Source: a bacterium (GTDB taxonomy: Bacteria > Bdellovibrionota_C > UBA2361 > RFPC01). From it: DNA of 43,886 nt. The notes under the pieces were generated by a model. That model worked only from the letters and a program-made list of their open reading frames with translations. It did not search any database and had not been told where the DNA came from. Within the stretch, counting starts at the first letter, position 1, and each line of letters opens with the position of its first letter. The stretch covers positions 1 to 43,886 of the forward strand of contig JALEGQ010000097.1 in the NCBI GenBank assembly GCA_022763385.1, read 5' to 3'. Below, one piece after another: positions 7,060 to 15,227 of the stretch. A program made the position numbers and the translations under genes.

Positions 7060-8934
7060 TTGAGTAAGATTTCTGCTTTCGCTATTCTTGTGGGCCACGC
7101 TGAGTTGAGAACGGTCTTTATGGATGCCTTGTCTGCGGTTTCTGCTTCGGTACCTCCATTTGAGGAGGAGCATCGGGAAACGATCACTGCACTGTATGAG
7201 GCGAGTGGAGGGAAGATTGATCTTTCCGTGATTCACCGCGATCTCTTTACCGACTTTCCAGCAGAGCTCGTTGAGATGGCCCGCTATGCTGGGAGCGGCG
7301 CGGAGAGCTTCTTGTCTCGGATGCAACCGCTCCTCTATCGCCAAGCACCAGGCATGACGGAGTACCTTGATCTCGCACTTCGCTATGGAGATGGTGCTGG
7401 TGAGGTGTTAGAGGTAGTCGACCGAGCAGCAGATCCGTTTGCTGCAGAAAAGGAGCTTCGCCCCTCCCTGCTTGCGCTTCGTGCGGTGCTCTTGGAGGAG
7501 GGACGAGCAGACCTCTTTTCAAAAACCCTTCCCATATTTCGAGCGGAGAGCTTTCAGCGGACGGCACCACTACTCTGTGCTCTTGCTCCTCTTGTTGGGG
7601 AGGCCCTTCCTCAGGTCGCTGAGCTCCTGAAGAGGAGGACGGATCTCGTGGAAGACTGTGCCGGATATGTCACCGAGCTTGCATTTTATCGAGGGCGGTG
7701 GAGCGCTTCTGCCCTTCGAGAGACCCCACCGGGTCCGTCTCAGAGCGAACAGAAGCTCCTCCTCACCATTGCTGCCCGGTGCGGGGTCCTCACCCCGAAA
7801 GTTTTTTCCGCTGTTCCACGTGAGGCACTGAGCGATCGGCCCAGAGCGGTAACGGATGCTGTTGAGCGGTTTGGTGGGTACGTCTGGGGGCTCTTTGCTC
7901 GATTTGGCCACGATTTTGAGCGCGCTATCCCTGATTATGCAGCTCAGTTCGACACCGTCTTTGAGTATGCACGGGAGGATACTCCAGCTCTTCTTGCTAC
8001 CCGTTCGTCCACTGAGCTCTCCGAGGAGCGGTGCCACGAACTTCACCCCCGCTCCTATCGGCTCTCTGAGCTCCGCACCCACCACCTGGAACAGAATCCT
8101 CGGCTCCATGAGCTTCTCAAAAAGAATACCGAACGGTTTGGAATACGTTCTCCTCACCGGTATTGGGTACACAATAGGCCTCAGGAGCATCTCTTGCCGT
8201 TGCTCGAGCAGAACATCGCCAACCTCGATCTCCGTTACAAACCAGACCGGCCAATTATTCTCTATGCGGTTGCTGCTTCAGACCATGCCAATGTCTTCTG
8301 TGGGAGTGATGGGGCAAAGTTAATCCGAGAAATCTCACCACTCGCTGAGCACGCTCGGCTCTTTGTGTGTGAGATTACCACTGCTGAGGAATTCGCCTTG
8401 CAGGTCCTGAGGGCTAAGTACCTCTTTGGCGTTGACGATACCGGAGCACCACGAAAGCCGCTTCACGCCGTGATCCTCCACAGCCACAGTAACTCCTCTC
8501 TTGCAGAGCTGAGAGAAGGGAGTATTACACTCTTCCGAAGTGACGCCACAGGAGCCTCAGCAGAGAGCTTTCCGAATGATGGGGTGCTTGATCGGTGTTC
8601 TTCTGATTACTTTGCAGAGGTGGGGGAAGCGATTGAAGGTGGTGGAAAGTTTCTTTTTACCGGGTGTTCTCCAGGAAGCCGGCCAGAGGGGGCAGAGAGC
8701 CTCCTCGATTATGCTGTTGCTGAGATGCCACATGTGGAGGTTTCTGGAGCCACGGATGGAGTGCGTACCAATTCTTTTCAACTCGCTGAAGACGGGAGGA
8801 TCATCTCTTATACTGCGGTTGGCAGAGAGAAGAAGAGGGTCCCGGTTCGTACGCTACGAGCAGATCTTCACGCCACGGTCGCACCAGAAGATCACCCTAC
8901 ACCGCAGAGTCCACCGCCACTTTTCATCGACTAA
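7060..8934 (+). CDS. Large protein with possible caspase-like C-terminal domain
   Basis: No family recognised with certainty. The N-terminal about 390 residues look all-helical. From about 395 there is an alternating strand/helix pattern: PIILYAVAASDHANVF, ARLFVCEIT, HAVILHSHSNSS (469-480) and KFLFTGCSPGS (530-540), then a helix and VEVSGATDG. A hydrophobic strand ending in His-x-His-x-Asn followed by a strand ending in Gly-Cys-Ser is the arrangement of the His-Cys dyad in clan CD (caspase-like, gingipain, CHAT) peptidases; His 474 or 476 and Cys 536 would be the dyad. That is inference. The start is uncertain: TTG at 7060 or ATG at 7120 (codon 21), neither with a clear ribosome site. The stop abuts the convergent trxB stop. 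Confidence 0.7.
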   Translation: MSKISAFAILVGHAELRTVFMDALSAVSASVPPFEEEHRETITALYEASGGKIDLSVIHRDLFTDFPAELVEMARYAGSGAESFLSRMQPLLYRQAPGMTEYLDLALRYGDGAGEVLEVVDRAADPFAAEKELRPSLLALRAVLLEEGRADLFSKTLPIFRAESFQRTAPLLCALAPLVGEALPQVAELLKRRTDLVEDCAGYVTELAFYRGRWSASALRETPPGPSQSEQKLLLTIAARCGVLTPKVFSAVPREALSDRPRAVTDAVERFGGYVWGLFARFGHDFERAIPDYAAQFDTVFEYAREDTPALLATRSSTELSEERCHELHPRSYRLSELRTHHLEQNPRLHELLKKNTERFGIRSPHRYWVHNRPQEHLLPLLEQNIANLDLRYKPDRPIILYAVAASDHANVFCGSDGAKLIREISPLAEHARLFVCEITTAEEFALQVLRAKYLFGVDDTGAPRKPLHAVILHSHSNSSLAELREGSITLFRSDATGASAESFPNDGVLDRCSSDYFAEVGEAIEGGGKFLFTGCSPGSRPEGAESLLDYAVAEMPHVEVSGATDGVRTNSFQLAEDGRIISYTAVGREKKRVPVRTLRADLHATVAPEDHPTPQSPPPLFID

Positions 8935-9876
8935 TCACCCATCATGGCGGGCTTCGAGCCACCGTTCTGCTTCGAGGGCAGCCATGCATCCTGAGCCTGC
9001 TGCGGTAATGGCTTGCCGCCACTCGTGGTCTTGGAGGTCGCCACAGGCGAAGAGGCCGTCGATGTTGGTCCGGGTTGAGTTCGGAGCGGTGTTCACGTAG
9101 CCGTTTTCGTCGCAGTCGACGAAGCTTGAGATGAGGTGAGAATTTGGAATGTGTCCGATGGCGATAAAGACCGCCGCGGTCTCACGGGTCTGCTCTTCTC
9201 CGGTTTCGGAGTGTGAAAGGGTGATCGATTGTACTCCATCTTTCTTCGTGCCGGTGATCTCTTTCAGTTGGTGATCCCAGATGATCTCGATTTTTTCGTT
9301 CTTCATCACCCGATCGGCCATGATCTTCGAGGCCCTCAGCTCTCCCCGCCGGTGGACGAGGTACACTTTTGAGCCAAATTTGGTGAGGAAGTTCGCTTCT
9401 TCACAGGCGGAGTCCCCTCCTCCGATGACGGTGATCACCTCATTCCGAAAAAACGCGCCGTCACAGGTGGCACAGGTGGAAACGCCAAACCCCATCAGCT
9501 CTTGCTCTCCCGGGGTGCCGAGGAGTCTCGGCTTTGCACCCGTTGCCATGATGAGGGTGTCGCACTCATAAGAGCCGTTGGTTCCCTGAAGCTGAAATGG
9601 ACTCCCAGTCGATGAGATCTCTTCGATCGTATCGGTGAGAATCTCTGTCCCAAAGCGCTTGGCCTGCGCTTCCATCATCTGCATCAGGTCTGGGCCCATC
9701 ACTCCTTCCGGAAAACCGGGATAGTTCTCGACATCGGTGGTGGTGGTGAGCTGTCCCCCCGGGAGTGGCCCGTGAATCAGGAGCGGTTGGAGGTTGGCCC
9801 GGGCCGTGTAGACTGCCGCTGTTAGCCCTGCTGGTCCTGACCCGAGAATAATCACTTCCTTCTTCTGCCGCTCCAT
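8935..9876 (-). CDS. trxB: Thioredoxin reductase
   Basis: NADPH-dependent flavoenzyme that reduces thioredoxin. The 313 residues have the expected family length. Visible are the FAD-binding GSGPAG (12-17), the redox-active CATC (135-138) in the VSTCATCDGAFF context, the NADPH-binding GGGDSA (152-157) with the following HRRGE-type segment, and the C-terminal FAD motif GLFACGDLQD. The gene is monocistronic here and ends against the stop of the convergent gene with no spacer. Confidence 0.97.
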   Translation of the reverse strand: MERQKKEVIILGSGPAGLTAAVYTARANLQPLLIHGPLPGGQLTTTTDVENYPGFPEGVMGPDLMQMMEAQAKRFGTEILTDTIEEISSTGSPFQLQGTNGSYECDTLIMATGAKPRLLGTPGEQELMGFGVSTCATCDGAFFRNEVITVIGGGDSACEEANFLTKFGSKVYLVHRRGELRASKIMADRVMKNEKIEIIWDHQLKEITGTKKDGVQSITLSHSETGEEQTRETAAVFIAIGHIPNSHLISSFVDCDENGYVNTAPNSTRTNIDGLFACGDLQDHEWRQAITAAGSGCMAALEAERWLEARHDG

Positions 9877-9978
9877 GCGCCTCGCCCCTATTCCTTCAAA
9901 ATACAGAGTATAAAGTATGGTTGTTGAAATACCCCCCTATTCTTAGCATACCGAAGGAGAGAAAAGGAGTTTTCTGAC

Positions 9979-11577
9979 GTGAGAAAGAGAGGAATGCGGG
10001 TACTGGTTGCAAATCGAGGGGAGATCGCCCTGCGGATCGCTGCGGCGGCAGAGAAGGTGGGAGTAACTCCGGTGATGCTCGCTTCAGAGGCGGATCGGGA
10101 TGCGGTACACGCCACGTCTCATGAACGGGAGGTGCTCTTCCTCTCGGGAAGTGCTGCCGCGGAGAGCTACCTCAATATCGAAGCGGTTTTGCAAGTGGCA
10201 CGAGATGCAGCGTGTACCGCAGTTCACCCCGGATACGGCTTTCTCTCTGAGAATGCTGAGTTTGCCGCAGCGGTGGAAGATGCCGGGATGGTCTTTATCG
10301 GGCCGAGTGCTGAAGTCATTCGGACGATGGGAGATAAGGTGGCGGCAAAAGCACTCGCCGCAGAAGCTGGGGTGCCGCTTGCTCCTTCCGTGGAGATTGA
10401 TGATCCCGAGAAAGCACTTCCGCTCGTGAAGCAAGAGGTGGGGTACCCTCTCCTGCTCAAGGCAAAGGCTGGCGGCGGCGGCCGCGGCATGCGGCTCGTG
10501 CGTGATGAGCAGAACTTCGTCTCAGAGTGTGAGCGAGCACAGGCTGAAGGGCTCCGTTTTTTCGGCAACGCCGCTGTTTTTGCAGAAGCCTATATCGAAG
10601 CCCCGCGTCATGTGGAAGTACAGGTCTTCGGCGATGGGAAGGGCAAGGCCTATCACTTTGGGACCAGAGATTGCTCCACCCAACGCCGGCACCAAAAGCT
10701 TGTTGAAGAAGCTCCCGCGCCGTTTCTCTCTCCAAAGGTTCGGAGTACCCTTGAAGAGAGTGCGGTCGCCCTTGCAGAGAAGGTCTCATACGGTGGGGCG
10801 GGAACGGTTGAATTTCTGGTGAAGGGAGATTCCATCGCCTTTCTTGAGATGAATACGAGAATCCAGGTAGAGCACCCCGTTACCGAGGAGGTCTACGGGA
10901 TTGATCTCGTCGAGTGGCAGTTTCGACTCGCTCTCGGTGAGTCACTTCCGGAAGAAGACTTTGTTCGCACGCCAAAGGGACACAGTATTGAGTTTCGAAT
11001 CTATGCGGAAGATCCAGCGAAGAACTTCTCGCCGGCGCTCGGAACGATCACAGAGCTCTCCCTCCCCTCACACCCAGCTCTTCGCCTTGAGAGCGGGATT
11101 CGTTCCGGGAGTGTGGTTACTCCCTACTACGACGCTCTCCTTATGAAGCTTATTGTGACCGGAAGGGACCGAGCTGAGGCGCTCCGTTTTTCTCGGCTTC
11201 TGCTCAAACAGCTCGAAATAAAAGGTCTTTCGACAACGATCCCCTTTCACCTCTGGTTAACCCATGAGAGCTCGTTTTCAGAAGCCCCTCTCACCATTGA
11301 TGAGGTCGATGCTTCCTTTGGGGCTTCGAGTCTCCACAATGTTCCGCTCTATGCTGAGGTCGATCCCGAGCATGAGCAGGTGTTTCCGGAGGTGCTTCGG
11401 ACCGAATCATTCCTACTGCAAACGGATGATGGACAGGAGCGAGCTGTCCAGCTCATTCACCGTGCTGATGGACTTTTTGAGGGTCGCTTTTCGTCAGAAG
11501 ACCGTTCCCTCGCTCGGATCTCTCAGACGAAGCAGGGAGTGCTCCGAGCTCTCCTTCAGATCGGGAGTGGTGCATGA
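9979..11577 (+). CDS. accC: Acyl-CoA carboxylase, biotin carboxylase subunit
   Basis: Carboxylates the biotin of a carrier protein using ATP and bicarbonate. Conserved: N-terminal VLVANRGEIALRI, HPGYGFLSENAEF, the glycine-rich ATP loop KAKAGGGGRGMR, the EMNTRIQVEHPVTE active-site motif and the C-terminal VTPYYDALLMKL. GTG at 9979 is chosen because AAGGAG lies ten bases upstream; the ATG at codon 6 has its purine run too close. At 532 residues it exceeds AccC (about 450) by a C-terminal extension with no biotinyl-lysine motif (MKM absent). No carrier or carboxyltransferase gene is adjacent, so it could serve acetyl-, propionyl- or methylcrotonyl-CoA. Its last 22 bases overlap the convergent pseudouridine synthase. 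Confidence 0.9.
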   Translation: MRKRGMRVLVANRGEIALRIAAAAEKVGVTPVMLASEADRDAVHATSHEREVLFLSGSAAAESYLNIEAVLQVARDAACTAVHPGYGFLSENAEFAAAVEDAGMVFIGPSAEVIRTMGDKVAAKALAAEAGVPLAPSVEIDDPEKALPLVKQEVGYPLLLKAKAGGGGRGMRLVRDEQNFVSECERAQAEGLRFFGNAAVFAEAYIEAPRHVEVQVFGDGKGKAYHFGTRDCSTQRRHQKLVEEAPAPFLSPKVRSTLEESAVALAEKVSYGGAGTVEFLVKGDSIAFLEMNTRIQVEHPVTEEVYGIDLVEWQFRLALGESLPEEDFVRTPKGHSIEFRIYAEDPAKNFSPALGTITELSLPSHPALRLESGIRSGSVVTPYYDALLMKLIVTGRDRAEALRFSRLLLKQLEIKGLSTTIPFHLWLTHESSFSEAPLTIDEVDASFGASSLHNVPLYAEVDPEHEQVFPEVLRTESFLLQTDDGQERAVQLIHRADGLFEGRFSSEDRSLARISQTKQGVLRALLQIGSGA

Positions 11578-12266
11578 AAAGAGAGCGGTTCCTCTGTTTC
11601 GGGATGAAGAAAAGAGAGTCGCTCGGCGTGAAGGAGAAAGCTCCGTTCTTCTCCGCGAACGGGAGAAGCCGTGATTGGAAAATCAGAAAGTTTTTGCGAT
11701 GAGCCATAGAGGGCGTCCCCAATAAGTGGGGCCCCGACCGCAGCGAGTTGGGCACGGATCTGGTGCCGCAATCCGGTGATCAGATTGATCGAAAGAAGTG
11801 AGGCTCCCGGAATATCACACGGCTTATGCGAAAAGAAGAGCTCTGCCTTTCGGGAGCGGGGGCGTTCTTCGGTTGCAACACTCACCTTCTGAGATCTTCG
11901 GTGCCGTCCATAGAGGTAGTGAGAGAGGCGGCCTTCTTCGAGCTCTGTTTCCTCAACGAGAGCGAGGTAGTGTTTCTGAACGGTGCCCTTTGAGAATTGC
12001 CCCCGCAGGTGTTCGTAGCTCTCACGGGTCTTTGCGGCAACGAGCACTCCTGAGGTTTCGCGGTCAAGTCGGTGACAAAATCCACCATCACGGGGATCGG
12101 TGGTGCTTGCTCCGCACTCTGGACGGAGGGTGATGAGGTGTGTCGCAAGACTCTCTTTCCGGGGATCGTGTCCCATCACCGTGGGAATGTTCGGCGGCTT
12201 CAGGCACACGCAGCACCACGAATCCTCCCAGATGATCTCGGGAAGATCAGTGGTATTGGGGTTCAT
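11556..12266 (-). CDS. RluA-family RNA pseudouridine synthase
   Basis: Isomerises uridine to pseudouridine in RNA. The catalytic motif HRLDRETSGVLV is present, with the nucleophilic aspartate at residue 68, followed by HYLALVE and the C-terminal GLRHQIRAQLAAVGAPLIGDALYG, all typical of the RluA class. The ATG at 12266 (236 residues) is preferred: the frame stays open upstream to 12509 but that extension runs inside the preceding gene and looks non-coding. The start overlaps the end of the upstream gene by 20 bases, implying translational coupling. No S4 domain is present. The target RNA cannot be predicted. Confidence 0.9.
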   Translation of the reverse strand: MNPNTTDLPEIIWEDSWCCVCLKPPNIPTVMGHDPRKESLATHLITLRPECGASTTDPRDGGFCHRLDRETSGVLVAAKTRESYEHLRGQFSKGTVQKHYLALVEETELEEGRLSHYLYGRHRRSQKVSVATEERPRSRKAELFFSHKPCDIPGASLLSINLITGLRHQIRAQLAAVGAPLIGDALYGSSQKLSDFPITASPVRGEERSFLLHAERLSFLHPETEEPLSFHAPLPI

Positions 12267-12936
12267 TTCGATCTTGGGAGGAGCGTCCTGTCCGGAGCTG
12301 AAGCGCTTCGTGGAGTTCTGAGAGGAGGATGTCTTTTTCGTGCTCCCACTTGTTCTTGAGGTCACTGAGGCGGGTATCAAACTCCTTGGTTGACCAGCTT
12401 GGGACGGAGTTGCCCTTCTGTTTCTGTTTGGTGAGAAACCGTTGTCGGGCGAGGCGGGTTTCAAACGATTCCTGTACGAGTTCATGCAGCTTTGAGAAGA
12501 GGCTTTCAAGCTTCGGGAGATTTCTTACCGAGCGATCCTGAAGTTCTGCGTAGATAATCAGCTTATTGAGCACCTCAACGTTGTGGTGTGCTCCCTTGGC
12601 GAGCAGTTCGGGGCTGTGTTGTACCCACTCGAGGTACACCGCTTTCGGAAAGAGCTTCTTTGCTCGTTTCATGGAGTTATCAGAGAGAAGCCGCTCAAGG
12701 TCTTTGAGCGCCCGGGCAGATCTCCGAAAGATGGAACGCTCTGAGAATCGGGCGAAGGAGAAGGGCGGTCTCTCCGATGCTCCGGAGCGACTTCCTCCCC
12801 CCTTCCACTTCCGAGCCCCACCAGGGAAGAAGGTGGAGAGTAGCGGCCGTAAAATGGAGAGCAAAATCCACAACGCGACCCATCCCCCAAGAGAGAAGAG
12901 AAAGAGCGAAATAATAAGGCTTGATGTAGAGGTCAT
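12247..12936 (-). CDS. Membrane-anchored hypothetical protein, helical
   Basis: Not recognised. Residues about 6-35 form one long hydrophobic segment, followed by a Gly/Ser/Arg-rich linker and then a charged, probably coiled helical region to residue 229. The predicted arrangement is a single N-terminal anchor with the rest in the cytoplasm. The start ATG overlaps the stop of the upstream Fic remnant as ATGA, with AGGAG close upstream, so it was coupled to that gene; its own end is coupled to the pseudouridine synthase. Confidence 0.75.
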   Translation of the reverse strand: MTSTSSLIISLFLFSLGGWVALWILLSILRPLLSTFFPGGARKWKGGGSRSGASERPPFSFARFSERSIFRRSARALKDLERLLSDNSMKRAKKLFPKAVYLEWVQHSPELLAKGAHHNVEVLNKLIIYAELQDRSVRNLPKLESLFSKLHELVQESFETRLARQRFLTKQKQKGNSVPSWSTKEFDTRLSDLKNKWEHEKDILLSELHEALQLRTGRSSQDRNEPQYH

Positions 12937-13563
12937 TCTCTCCTCGTGTTTGGGGAACCTCTCTCCAGTATAGCAGAGAGATCACGGAGTGCGTAGCTCG
13001 TACTCCTTCCCCCGCCGGGATTCTTGACGAGAATGCCACGTTCTACCAAGTCAAGAATATCTCGGTATGCGGTATCTTGAGAGCAGCGATTAATCCGGGC
13101 GTATTTTGAAGAGGTAAGTTTTCCGTGAAAACCCTTCAAGAGCATATCGAGTATCTTTCGCTGGCGCTCGTGAAAGTGAGCCTGATGATAGTGACTCCAG
13201 AATGCGCTTCGCTTCAGGAGCTCTTCGAGGATGAGATGGGCATCACCTACGGCCATCCTCAGGCATTCGAGATACCAGACCAGCCATTCCGTGATATCCA
13301 GTGAGCCCCGTTGGGTGTTTTCGAGTTGGCGATAGTACTCGCTTCGTTCCCGTTCGATCTGTGATGAGATGCTGTAATAGCGGGGAATTCCGTTTTCAGA
13401 CCGGGAGAGGAGGAGATCGGTAGGGGGTGCTTCAAAATGGATGGTTTCTTTTCCGAGCGGGCCAGAGAAGACTACCATCGGCCCGTTGCTGTCATTACGA
13501 AAATCACCAACGAGGATCGAATGCATACCGCTTCGCCCTGTTGGAAAAAGGGCTGCGTGCCAG
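12933..13563 (-). pseudogene. Fic-family protein remnant with catalytic core deleted
   Basis: The reading frame (open from 13730) carries the start of a Fic protein, WHAALFPTGRSGMHSI and NGPMVVFSGPLG, then HFEAPPTDLLLSRSEN. The normal order between HFEAPP and the LARSE segment is about 100 residues containing the AMPylation motif HPFxDGNGR; all of this is missing. The rest continues in frame: YYSISSQIERERSEYY, the LDITEWL segment and a C-terminal winged-helix domain with NPGGGRSTSYAL. The 5' end is replaced by the 106-base repeat at 13568. I judge it an inactivated fic gene with an in-frame deletion and truncated N-terminus. The 3' part, coupled to the next gene, may still be translated and bind DNA. 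Confidence 0.75.
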
Positions 13564-13567
13564 GAGC

Positions 13568-13673
13568 AGAGCTTCGTCAGCGGGCACGGGGCCGTGCTCA
13601 GTGTACCATACGTACGCCTCCGCTCGTCCCCGCACCCGCTTTCTCGACAGCAACAAAAATCTGAGCGCTTACA
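13568..13673 (-). repeat. 106-base dispersed structured repeat, copy A
   Basis: Reverse complement of 27722-27827, same length, five substitutions and no gaps. It has a stem of 13 pairs, (A)GCGGGTGCGGGG with CCCCGTGCCCGC(T), around a loop that contains GGAGGCGTACGTATGG. Relative to copy B the stem differs at one position on each side, and both changes keep pairing (T-A and A-T become T-G and G-T). It forms the 5' end of the broken fic reading frame. Confidence 0.85.
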
Positions 13674-13812
13674 TCGAGTTATCTCCTCCTTCGAAAGCAC
13701 GTGAATGCTTACCATTAATCTCCGTAACATATCTTACTTGCTGTAATTATTGATAATTTTATCGTTCTGATGGAGAGTGTCCAATAGAGATATCAGATGA
13801 GGGGAGGGCTTT

Positions 13813-14289
13813 ATGCCGTCATGTGCCGAAGTTTTACAGCGTTATACGGGAGGACCTCAGAGTGGGGTGTTTACCGATGGCGGTTCAAGTCCGAATCCTG
13901 GGCCAGGGGGGTGGGGGTTTGTGCACGTTGAAGGGGGCGAGATCCTCCGTGAGGAGCACGGCCATGAGGCGGAGACGACGAACAACCGGATGGAGCTGAC
14001 AGCGCTTATCAACGCCTTTCGAGCTCTTCCGAAAGATGTCGAGGTGACGGTGTATTCCGATAGCGATCTCTGTGTGAAGACGTTGAAGGAGTGGGCACCG
14101 GGATGGCGTGCCCGGGGATGGAAGCGGAAGAGTGGGCCAATTAAAAACCTCGAGTTGGTTCAAGAGGCCTTTGCGCTCTATGAGGAACGACCTGGGGTGA
14201 CAGTGAAGTGGATCAAAGCGCACGACGGAAGTCTCTGGAACGAGTACGCGGATGCCTTAGCCACGGCGTGGATGAGACGTGAGCGGTAG
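13813..14289 (+). CDS. rnhA: Ribonuclease HI
   Basis: Degrades the RNA strand of RNA-DNA hybrids. The 158 residues match the family length. The four catalytic acids are recognisable: Asp 22 in FTDGGSSPNPGPGG, Glu 61 in TTNNRMELTA, Asp 83 in VYSDSDLCV and Asp 147 in WNEYADALA, along with His 137 in the flexible KAHDGS loop and the basic WRARGWKRK handle. GGGGAGGG lies upstream of the ATG. It is divergent from the Fic remnant with an AT-rich 82-base spacer that probably holds its promoter. Confidence 0.97.
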   Translation: MPSCAEVLQRYTGGPQSGVFTDGGSSPNPGPGGWGFVHVEGGEILREEHGHEAETTNNRMELTALINAFRALPKDVEVTVYSDSDLCVKTLKEWAPGWRARGWKRKSGPIKNLELVQEAFALYEERPGVTVKWIKAHDGSLWNEYADALATAWMRRER

Positions 14290-14455
14290 AGAGGGAACGT
14301 GATCCCCGTCATAGTTTCCACCCCCCTCCCCTTGCAAGATTTTGTGTGAAAAGAGAGCATCTCTCGACGTCCCCCTCGCACACCGCTCGCGGAAGTGATG
14401 AGTGGAGTGTGAGAGAAGCTTTTACAATCTGTATATCGAGAAAAGGAATATCACT

Positions 14456-15160
14456 ATGCAAACCATTACTCGTGCAATCGGAAACGGTGCCGTTGCCACG
14501 TTGCTCAGTTTAGGCCTCGCTTCAGCTGCTCTCGCTGATGGATGTCTTCCGGGCGAGCCGTGTTACGAAGCCCCAGCGAAGATGGAGAAGGCAGCTCCAC
14601 CTCTTGAAGAGCCTGCGGTGATGGGCAAAGAGATGGACTTTCAGGAAGCAGCAGCAACGGAGGAAGTGTGTGACGGGTGGGCAAACCGCCTCTCTGCTGG
14701 TGCGCCGATCTGGTTCTTCCAAGAAGAGGGAACAGAGGTCGGTGGAGGGCTCTACCTCGATACCTACTCATGCTGTCAGCCGTACAACTTCCGAATTGGA
14801 GCCGAAGTAAACCATATGGATGCTGACCAGCCGAACGCACTGACCGCGGCGGAGCGTCCTGATAAGGTTGCAGAGCTTACCTTCGTTCGGATTCCGCTCT
14901 CCGTAGAGTACGTGGTGCCGGTTGCAAACCGCACGAATCTCTTCTTCGGGCTTGGGCCAGATATCATCACGACGGCAAACGATATCAGCGATACCGGTGT
15001 CGGAATGCATATCTCTGCTCGGCTCTTGCACGACTTTACGGACCACTTCGGACTCGCGGTAGAAGCTGGTTATATGTGGGGTGAAGTAGAAGCGGGAGAA
15101 GGCGGAGACGTGGACCTCGATAACACTTTTATCATCCCTTCTCTCTCGTACACATTTTAG
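14456..15160 (+). CDS. Outer-membrane beta-barrel-like protein
   Basis: The ATG at 14456 follows AAGGAA and starts a clear signal peptide, MQTITRAIGNGAVATLLSLG ending SAALA before DGC. An acidic linker is followed, from about residue 75, by alternating amphipathic strands typical of small barrels (for example YNFRIGAEVNHM, FVRIPLSVEYVVP, GLAVEAGYMWGE) and the final strand FIIPSLSYTF with a terminal Phe, the usual recognition feature for the BAM complex. Length fits an OmpA/OmpW-sized eight-strand barrel, but no specific family is claimed. Two Cys near the mature N-terminus are unusual for a porin. A bidirectional terminator follows. Confidence 0.75.
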   Translation: MQTITRAIGNGAVATLLSLGLASAALADGCLPGEPCYEAPAKMEKAAPPLEEPAVMGKEMDFQEAAATEEVCDGWANRLSAGAPIWFFQEEGTEVGGGLYLDTYSCCQPYNFRIGAEVNHMDADQPNALTAAERPDKVAELTFVRIPLSVEYVVPVANRTNLFFGLGPDIITTANDISDTGVGMHISARLLHDFTDHFGLAVEAGYMWGEVEAGEGGDVDLDNTFIIPSLSYTF

Positions 15161-15181
15161 TGCCCGAATTCGAGAGATGAG

Positions 15182-15217
15182 AAAAAGGGGAGCGCTCGAA
15201 AGGGCGCTCCCCTTTTC
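15182..15217. terminator. Bidirectional terminator between convergent genes
   Basis: GGGGAGCGC (15187-15195) pairs with GCGCTCCCC (15204-15212). On the plus strand it is followed by TTTTCT and on the minus strand by CTTTTTC, so it can end both the barrel-protein transcript and the lipoprotein transcript. Confidence 0.9.
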
Positions 15218-15227
15218 TATTGGAGCA

